Positions 6,866 through 10,534 of a stretch of DNA of 10,534 nucleotides are shown one piece after another. The notes below the pieces were generated by a model that searched no databases, was not told the origin of the DNA, and saw only the letters and a list, made by a program, of their open reading frames with translations. Each line of letters opens with the position of its first letter. The first letter of the stretch is position 1. The translations under genes were made by a program, and so were the position numbers. This DNA comes from Christensenellaceae bacterium (lineage in GTDB: Bacteria; Bacillota; Clostridia; Christensenellales; DTU072): the NCBI GenBank assembly GCA_031260775.1, contig JAISKW010000178.1, positions 1-10,534 on the forward strand, written 5' to 3'.

Positions 6866-7426
6866 TTGCCGGCACCTAACAACAATAATAAAAGACGCGA
6901 TAACACCCCGAGAATCTTAAAGGATTACCAAATCCGCGTTCCCGAGGTTCGTCTTTTGGACGAGGAAAAACTAAATCTCGGAGTAATGAAAACTCCGCAA
7001 GCTCTGCAACTTGCGCAGAGTAAGGGGTTGAATCTTATACTTATCAACGCGGTATCAACCCCTCCGATTGCGCAAATCTACGACTACGGCAAGTATAAGT
7101 ACGATTTGAGCAAGCAGGAAAAGAAAACGCGCGAGATTAAACGCAACGAGCAGGAAACCAAAGAGGTTCAACTCTCCGCGGTGATTGATATCGGGGATTT
7201 CAACACCCGCGCCAAGCAAGCTCGCAAGTTCCTTGAGGACGGCGACAAGGTAAAGGTGCGCATTATGATGAAAGGTCGCCAAAACCTCTACCCCGAACGC
7301 TCGATTCAGGTAATGAAAGATTTCGCCGAAAATCTCAAAGACGTAGGCGAAGTAACACAGCCTCCTAAAAAGGATGCCGTGGCGGCAAAGGTCATCTTAA
7401 TGATGATTGAACCAATAAAAAAATAA
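6866..7426 (+). CDS. infC: Translation initiation factor IF-3
   Basis: Binds the 30S subunit, prevents premature 50S joining and checks start-codon and initiator-tRNA pairing. The 186 residues contain the N-terminal domain (RVPEVRLLDEEKLNLGVMKT, PPIAQIYDYGKYKYD), the lysine-rich linker helix (KQEKKTREIKRNEQETKEVQ) and the C-terminal domain (IDIGDFNTRAKQARKFLEDGDKVKVRI, MKGRQNLYPE). All are typical of the family. The start is TTG: the frame is closed by TAA at 6845-6847, no ATG or GTG lies upstream, and the first ATG downstream would delete part of the N-domain. AGGAGG ends only three bases before this TTG, a short spacing. Rare infC starts are known to allow IF3 to repress its own translation (AUU in Escherichia coli). 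It is the first gene of the operon, with the attenuator leader in front. Confidence 0.97.
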   Translation: MPAPNNNNKRRDNTPRILKDYQIRVPEVRLLDEEKLNLGVMKTPQALQLAQSKGLNLILINAVSTPPIAQIYDYGKYKYDLSKQEKKTREIKRNEQETKEVQLSAVIDIGDFNTRAKQARKFLEDGDKVKVRIMMKGRQNLYPERSIQVMKDFAENLKDVGEVTQPPKKDAVAAKVILMMIEPIKK

Positions 7427-7456
7427 GTTCGAAAGAACAAAACAGGAGAGAAAGAT

Positions 7457-7657
7457 ATGCCTAAAATGAAAAGTCACGGCGGTGCAAAAAAGAGATACAG
7501 ACTTACCGCCACAGGAATCGTAATCAGGGCGAAATGTAACAAAAACCACATTTTGACCAAAAAAAACCGCAAGCGTAAACGCCGTTTAAGACAAGGCGGC
7601 TACGCACCGGAAACCATACAAAAAACCCTTTCCGTAATGGTAGGGGGCAGAAAGTAA
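7457..7657 (+). CDS. rpmI: Large ribosomal subunit protein bL35
   Basis: Small basic protein of the 50S subunit, 66 residues, the usual length for bL35. It opens MPKMKSHGGAKKRYRLTATG and contains the KKNRKRKRRLR basic stretch typical of the family. The ATG is preceded by AGGAGAG at good spacing. It lies 30 bases after infC and 16 bases before rplT in the universal infC-rpmI-rplT order, so it should be controlled by the same L20-responsive leader. Confidence 0.97.
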   Translation: MPKMKSHGGAKKRYRLTATGIVIRAKCNKNHILTKKNRKRKRRLRQGGYAPETIQKTLSVMVGGRK

Positions 7658-7673
7658 CTAAGGAGGACAAGCG

Positions 7674-8015
7674 ATGAGAATTAAAAGAGGCGTTAACGCA
7701 GTTAAAAAAAGAAGAAAGATATTAAAGCAAGCAAAGGGCTACTTCGGTTCGAAGTCCAAGCTCTACCGCATTGCCCGTCAAGCCGTTATGAAGAGCGGCA
7801 ACTACGCATTTGCCGGTAGAAGAAGAAAGAAAAGAGACTTCCGCAAGCTTTGGATTGCCCGTATCAACGCGGCGGCAAGAGCAAACGGTTTATCCTACAG
7901 CGTGCTTATCCACGGGTTAAAGGTTAAAGGCATCGACCTTAACCGCAAAATGCTTGCGGAAATCGCAATCGAAAACCCCGCGAACTTCAGCTCACTTTGC
8001 GCACTCGTTAAATAA
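7674..8015 (+). CDS. rplT: Large ribosomal subunit protein bL20
   Basis: Early assembly protein of the 50S subunit that binds 23S rRNA domain II, and in Firmicutes the repressor of its own operon. The 113 residues include MRIKRGVNAVKKRRKILKQA, GYFGSKSKLYRIARQAVMKS, RRRKKRDFRKLWIARINAAAR and the C-terminal GLKVKGIDLNRKMLAEIA segment that carries the RNA-binding and repressor function in studied species. A strong AAGGAGG precedes the ATG. Its stop is two bases before the GTG of ruvX, so translation of the two is probably coupled. Confidence 0.98.
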   Translation: MRIKRGVNAVKKRRKILKQAKGYFGSKSKLYRIARQAVMKSGNYAFAGRRRKKRDFRKLWIARINAAARANGLSYSVLIHGLKVKGIDLNRKMLAEIAIENPANFSSLCALVK

Positions 8016-8017
8016 GA

Positions 8018-8464
8018 GTGGGCGTTATCGTAGGCTTCGATTACGGCAAAGCAAGGATAGGAATTGCGGTTTCATCCGAATCCAAAACCTTAGCGTTCGC
8101 GCACGGCGTGTACAAGAGGGTAGGCGGCAAGGAGGACGGCAAGGCTTGTGCGGCATTCTTAAAGGAAAACAACGCCGAGGCGTTCGTCATAGGACTTCCG
8201 CTCAATATGGACGGCAGCGAGGGCGACAGCGCGAAGGGCGCGAGGATTCTTGCAAAGGAAATTGCGAAGCACTCGGGCTGCGGGGTTCACTTCATAGACG
8301 AGAGGCTGACAACCGTAGAAGCGTACGAAAAGCTGAAAAAAACGGGTAAAAAGCAGGTTGATTCGCGCGTGTGTATAGATGCGTGTGCGGCGGAAATAAT
8401 TTTACAAGAATATTTAGACGCGAATTATAAAATTTCCGACGCGGAGGAATCCGAAGAAGAATAG
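8018..8464 (+). CDS. ruvX: RuvX/YqgF family nuclease (pre-16S rRNA maturation or Holliday junction resolvase-like)
   Basis: Cytoplasmic RNase H-fold nuclease of 148 residues. In Escherichia coli YqgF is implicated in 16S rRNA 5' end maturation, and in some bacteria the protein cleaves Holliday junctions. Visible motifs are GFDYGKARIGIAVS (6-19, catalytic D8), GLPLNMDGSEG (59-69), IDERLTTVEAYEKL (93-106, acidic E95) and IDACAAEIILQEYLD (120-134, D121), so the acidic active site appears complete. The C-terminus ends in an acidic DAEESEEE tail. The start is GTG, two bases behind rplT. The neighbours ruvX then DUF1292 match the yrrK-yrzB pairing of Firmicutes; the upstream partner there is alaS, but here it is the L20 operon. 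That placement fits the ribosome maturation role. Confidence 0.95.
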   Translation: MGVIVGFDYGKARIGIAVSSESKTLAFAHGVYKRVGGKEDGKACAAFLKENNAEAFVIGLPLNMDGSEGDSAKGARILAKEIAKHSGCGVHFIDERLTTVEAYEKLKKTGKKQVDSRVCIDACAAEIILQEYLDANYKISDAEESEEE

Positions 8465-8517
8465 TTACAAGCAAAGCCGCAGTAAGCCGCGGCACAAAAA
8501 GGTTTACACATTAAAAA

Positions 8518-8892
8518 ATGGCAAACGAAGAAAAAGACGATTTCGACGGAATCGAGGGCGAAGACGAGGTAATCGTATTCACCGATGAAGAGGGCAACGA
8601 GTACGAGTACATCGTAATCGGCGAGTTTGAATTTGAGGGCAAGACATACGCGGCATTGTCGGAGAATCTTCCCGAGGACAAGGACGAAGAAGAGGCTGAC
8701 TTAGCCTTTGCGGAGATTGTAGGCGAGGAATACGTCGTTGTAGACGACGAAACTCTTGACCAAAAGCTCTTCGATTTCTTTATGGAACTCCTCGGCGAGG
8801 AAGAGGACGAGTGCGATTGCGACCACGATGGTGATTGCGACTGCGGGTGCGGTTGCCACGGCGACAAGGACAAGAACAAGGGCGACAAATAG
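8518..8892 (+). CDS. DUF1292 family protein with Cys/His/Asp-rich C-terminal tail
   Basis: Acidic 124-residue protein. Residues 14-80 show the DUF1292 pattern (EVIVFTDEEGNEYEYIVIGEFEFEGKTYAALSEN, then EIVGEEYVVVDDE, strands of a small beta domain), as in YrzB of Bacillus. Its molecular role is not established. The second half carries an acidic helix (LDQKLFDFFMELLGEEED). The tail has six cysteines (99, 101, 107, 109, 111, 113) and two histidines (103, 114) in a D/G-rich context, followed by DKDKNKGDK. Such a tail is not part of the core domain and could bind metal, though this is inference. The ATG has only an A-rich leader and a distant AAGG, with no normal Shine-Dalgarno site. It lies 53 bases after ruvX. 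Confidence 0.85.
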   Translation: MANEEKDDFDGIEGEDEVIVFTDEEGNEYEYIVIGEFEFEGKTYAALSENLPEDKDEEEADLAFAEIVGEEYVVVDDETLDQKLFDFFMELLGEEEDECDCDHDGDCDCGCGCHGDKDKNKGDK

Positions 8893-8905
8893 TCCGCACA
8901 AAAAA

Positions 8906-9421
8906 ATGGCTAATCCTATAGCAAAAATAACCTTCCAAACGGGCGAGGTTGTGAATATCGAGCTGTACACGGAGGAAGCACCCCTTTCGGTTGCGAACTT
9001 TGTTAAGCTTGCAACCGAGGGCTACTACAACGGGCTGTGCCTGCACCGCATCATAAAGGGATTTATGATTCAGGGCGGCGGTTTTATAGCCGAAAAAGGC
9101 AAACTGACGCCGGCTAAGAATCTGCAACCGATTAAGGGCGAGTTCATTGCGAACGGCATAATGAATAACGTTAAGCACGTACCGGGAGTAATTTCGATGG
9201 CGCGCACGAACGTTATGAATTCCGCGACGTCGCAATTCTTCCTTTGCGCCGGCGATTGCGCGTTTTTGGACGGGCAATATGCGGGGTTCGGCAAGACGGC
9301 GGACAAGGAAAGTTTGGATGCTATCCTTAAATTGTCGCAGGTTAAAACCGGCAGAGTGGGGTATTATGACGACGTACCCGTTGACCCGGTTGTTATTAAG
9401 GACATAATCATTATAAAATAA
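8906..9421 (+). CDS. Cyclophilin-type peptidyl-prolyl cis-trans isomerase
   Basis: Catalyses cis-trans isomerisation of X-Pro peptide bonds during protein folding. The 171 residues contain the cyclophilin core: EAPLSVANFVKLATEGYY (24-41), LHRIIKGFMIQGGGF (46-60; catalytic Arg49, with Phe53, Met54 and Gln56), GVISMARTN (94-102), NSATSQFFL (105-113) and LDGQYAGFGKT (121-131). Phe120 stands where human CypA has the Trp that favours cyclosporin binding. There is no signal peptide, so it is cytoplasmic. The frame is open further left, but ATG 8906 is chosen because upstream codons overlap the DUF1292 gene and encode low-complexity sequence. The start has an A-rich leader without a Shine-Dalgarno site and lies 13 bases after the DUF1292 stop. 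Confidence 0.95.
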   Translation: MANPIAKITFQTGEVVNIELYTEEAPLSVANFVKLATEGYYNGLCLHRIIKGFMIQGGGFIAEKGKLTPAKNLQPIKGEFIANGIMNNVKHVPGVISMARTNVMNSATSQFFLCAGDCAFLDGQYAGFGKTADKESLDAILKLSQVKTGRVGYYDDVPVDPVVIKDIIIIK

Positions 9422-9431
9422 GGAGTAAAAG

Positions 9432-9731
9432 ATGTTACAAGCAATTACAACAGCACAAGCAAGAGACATATTAAACGGCTTCATGATAGCCTCGATGGTA
9501 CTTATGGTCGTATTCTCGGTAGCGATGATACTAATCGTCGCGCTTCAGGAAGGTACAAACGCAAACCTCGGCTCGATAAGCGGCGCGAGCGAGTCGTTTT
9601 TCGGCAAGAACCGTGCGAAAACTACCGAAGCTAAGCTGAAACGCGTTACGGCGTATATCGGCATCGGTATACTTGTTTTTTCGATTATTTTCTTTATCCT
9701 TTCGATAATCAAAAACAATATTCCGGCATAG
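9432..9731 (+). CDS. secG: Preprotein translocase subunit SecG
   Basis: Small membrane component of the SecYEG channel that assists SecA-driven protein export. The 99-residue protein has two transmembrane segments (about 15-38 and 73-93). They are joined by the conserved cytoplasmic loop LQEGTNANLGSISGASESFFGKNRAK, with the TEAKLKRVT motif leading into the second helix, all typical of SecG. The N-terminal stretch before the first helix is slightly longer than usual. The ATG follows TAAGGAG at good spacing, ten bases after the isomerase gene. It is the last gene of the operon, before the hairpin at 9759-9784. Confidence 0.95.
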   Translation: MLQAITTAQARDILNGFMIASMVLMVVFSVAMILIVALQEGTNANLGSISGASESFFGKNRAKTTEAKLKRVTAYIGIGILVFSIIFFILSIIKNNIPA

Positions 9732-9758
9732 GGCTTTCAAAAACAGCATAACAAAAGG

Positions 9759-9784
9759 AACAAGGCGCGTAACTGCGCCTTGTT
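9759..9784. terminator. Strong hairpin terminator between convergent operons
   Basis: AACAAGGCGC and GCGCCTTGTT form a perfect ten-pair stem with a six-base loop (GTAACT). On the plus strand it ends with TTGTTGTGTAT, a modest U-rich tail. On the minus strand it is followed by CCTTTTGTT. Lying 28 bases after the secG stop and downstream of the minus-strand genes, it probably serves both directions. Confidence 0.75.
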
Positions 9785-9832
9785 GTGTATCGGAGCAAAA
9801 CATCACCTATTATAAAAAAAAGGATTATTTTG

Positions 9833-9967
9833 TTAATTTACGATAGGTCTGTCAGTAGGACAGGCTCTTAACTCCGAAAGGATTTCGATGTACTTCTCGT
9901 CCGCGTCCCTCGGCGGGAACACCAAAGCGAACGCCGTAATATCGGTATTGCTCGAAAGGTCAAGCAT
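9833..9967 (-). CDS. Small ORF of unknown function (44 codons), possibly a gene remnant
   Basis: Begins ATG at 9967, 15 bases after the stop of the DUF4143-type gene, with AAGGGGGAA as a plausible ribosome binding site, and ends TAA at 9833-9835. The product opens MLDLSSNTDITAFALVFPPR and closes with ELRACPTDRPIVN. It has no transmembrane segment or signal peptide and no motif I can assign. The composition looks protein-like rather than random, so it may be a short accessory protein or the residue of a longer deleted gene. No homologue is recognised. Confidence 0.4.
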   Translation of the reverse strand: MLDLSSNTDITAFALVFPPRDADEKYIEILSELRACPTDRPIVN

Positions 9968-9982
9968 ACACTTGCTTCCCCC

Positions 9983-10534
9983 TTAATCTTTCAGACAACC
10001 TATCGGGACAACAAGCACCCCGTCCGCCCGCTTGTATGCATCGGGAACGCCGGTAAGCACCATTAAAAAACTTGGATTCCCTAAGCCCGAATCAACCTTG
10101 TTTTTCAGCTTGATTAGATTCACGGCGGCATCGTCAATCTCATTACCTCCAACCTTAACCTCAATCGCGCCCCAACGCCCGTCGCTTAGATGAACAATAG
10201 CATCGGCTTCTAAGCCGTCGCCGTCGTGATAATGGTAGACCTCGCCGTCAAGGTCTTGCAGATAAACTCTTAGGTCGCGGTGACACAATGATTCGAAGAA
10301 AAAGCCAAATGTGTTTAGGTCATTTATAAAATCCTTCGGCTTTGCGCCCAATGCAACCGCCGCAATAGACGGGTCGGCAAACTGCCTTTTCGCCGCCATT
10401 CTGATTACTGTCTTTGACCGTAGCTTCGGAGTCCATGCTGTAATATCCTCCAACACATACAGTTTTTCGAATGCCGAAACATAGGACGCGAAAGTTTTTA
10501 TATCTATCGTAGAGTCGTTTGCCGCGACATCGGC
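9983..10534 (-). CDS. AAA ATPase with DUF4143 domain, C-terminal part (start lies right of the window)
   Basis: The frame is open to the right edge; the GTG at 10456 is internal because the 26 codons before it (FASYVSAFEKLYVLED) continue family sequence. The 183 residues visible match the C-terminal domain of the widespread ATP-binding/DUF4143 family: ITAWTPKLRSKT, FADPSIAAVALGAKPKDFINDLNTFGFFFESL, RDLRVY, GEVYHYHDGDGLEADAIV and GAIEVKVGG. They end in VLVVPIGCL. The E-x-K and preceding D resemble a PD-(D/E)XK nuclease-like fold, but activity is unproven. The missing N-terminal portion should carry Walker A and B. These proteins are of uncertain role, often found as accessory genes with scattered distribution. 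It faces the secG operon across the shared hairpin. Confidence 0.9.
   Translation of the reverse strand, partial: ADVAANDSTIDIKTFASYVSAFEKLYVLEDITAWTPKLRSKTVIRMAAKRQFADPSIAAVALGAKPKDFINDLNTFGFFFESLCHRDLRVYLQDLDGEVYHYHDGDGLEADAIVHLSDGRWGAIEVKVGGNEIDDAAVNLIKLKNKVDSGLGNPSFLMVLTGVPDAYKRADGVLVVPIGCLKD

Noticed and set aside
6865..6867. ATT as the infC start codon, as in Escherichia coli
   Set aside because: The ATT frame reaches a stop after four codons (TAA at 6877-6879). The IF3 frame starts with the overlapping TTG at 6866.
8475..8493. GCCGC...GCGGC hairpin between ruvX and the DUF1292 gene as a terminator
   Set aside because: The stem is only five pairs and is followed by A-rich, not T-rich, sequence, so it is unlikely to end transcription.
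8780..9484. 234-codon minus-strand ORF opposite the DUF1292, cyclophilin and secG genes
   Set aside because: It is a codon-bias shadow: the plus-strand genes carry clear family motifs, while this translation is Arg/Cys-rich without any domain.

Overview
The window reads as chromosomal DNA from a low-to-moderate GC Firmicute, most likely an uncultured or gut-type Clostridia lineage. Three things point there. The infC-rpmI-rplT order sits behind a structured leader with its own terminator. A ruvX (yrrK) gene is followed by a DUF1292 (yrzB-like) gene, as in Bacillus and Clostridia. Shine-Dalgarno sites are often strong AGGAGG types, with frequent TTG and GTG starts. The species cannot be named from the sequence alone.

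Layout from left to right. Positions 1-4324 (+) hold the 3' part of xseA (exonuclease VII large subunit) and a full mfd (transcription-repair coupling factor) only four bases behind it. Positions 4378-6168 (-) hold a lone phage-type portal protein gene that converges on mfd. It has a promoter-like sequence, a 38-bp perfect palindrome and an intrinsic terminator in its 5' leader. Positions 6264-6680 are non-coding and rich in short inverted and tandem repeats. From about 6680 an infC promoter and an L20-type attenuator leader feed a compact seven-gene plus-strand operon: infC, rpmI, rplT, ruvX, a DUF1292 gene, a cyclophilin-type peptidyl-prolyl isomerase and secG. It ends at a strong hairpin at 9759-9784. 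The right edge, on the minus strand, holds the 3' end of a DUF4143-type AAA ATPase gene followed by a 44-codon ORF of unknown nature.

The plus-strand genes form housekeeping sets: DNA repair (XseA, Mfd), translation initiation and ribosome assembly (IF3, L35, L20, and RuvX/YqgF, which in other bacteria matures pre-16S rRNA), then protein folding and export (cyclophilin, SecG). The feature that does not fit is the solitary portal gene. No terminase, protease, capsid or tail gene lies beside it, yet its frame is intact and its 5' region looks regulated. That gene with its leader, and the repeat-rich spacer next to it, are the parts most worth following up.
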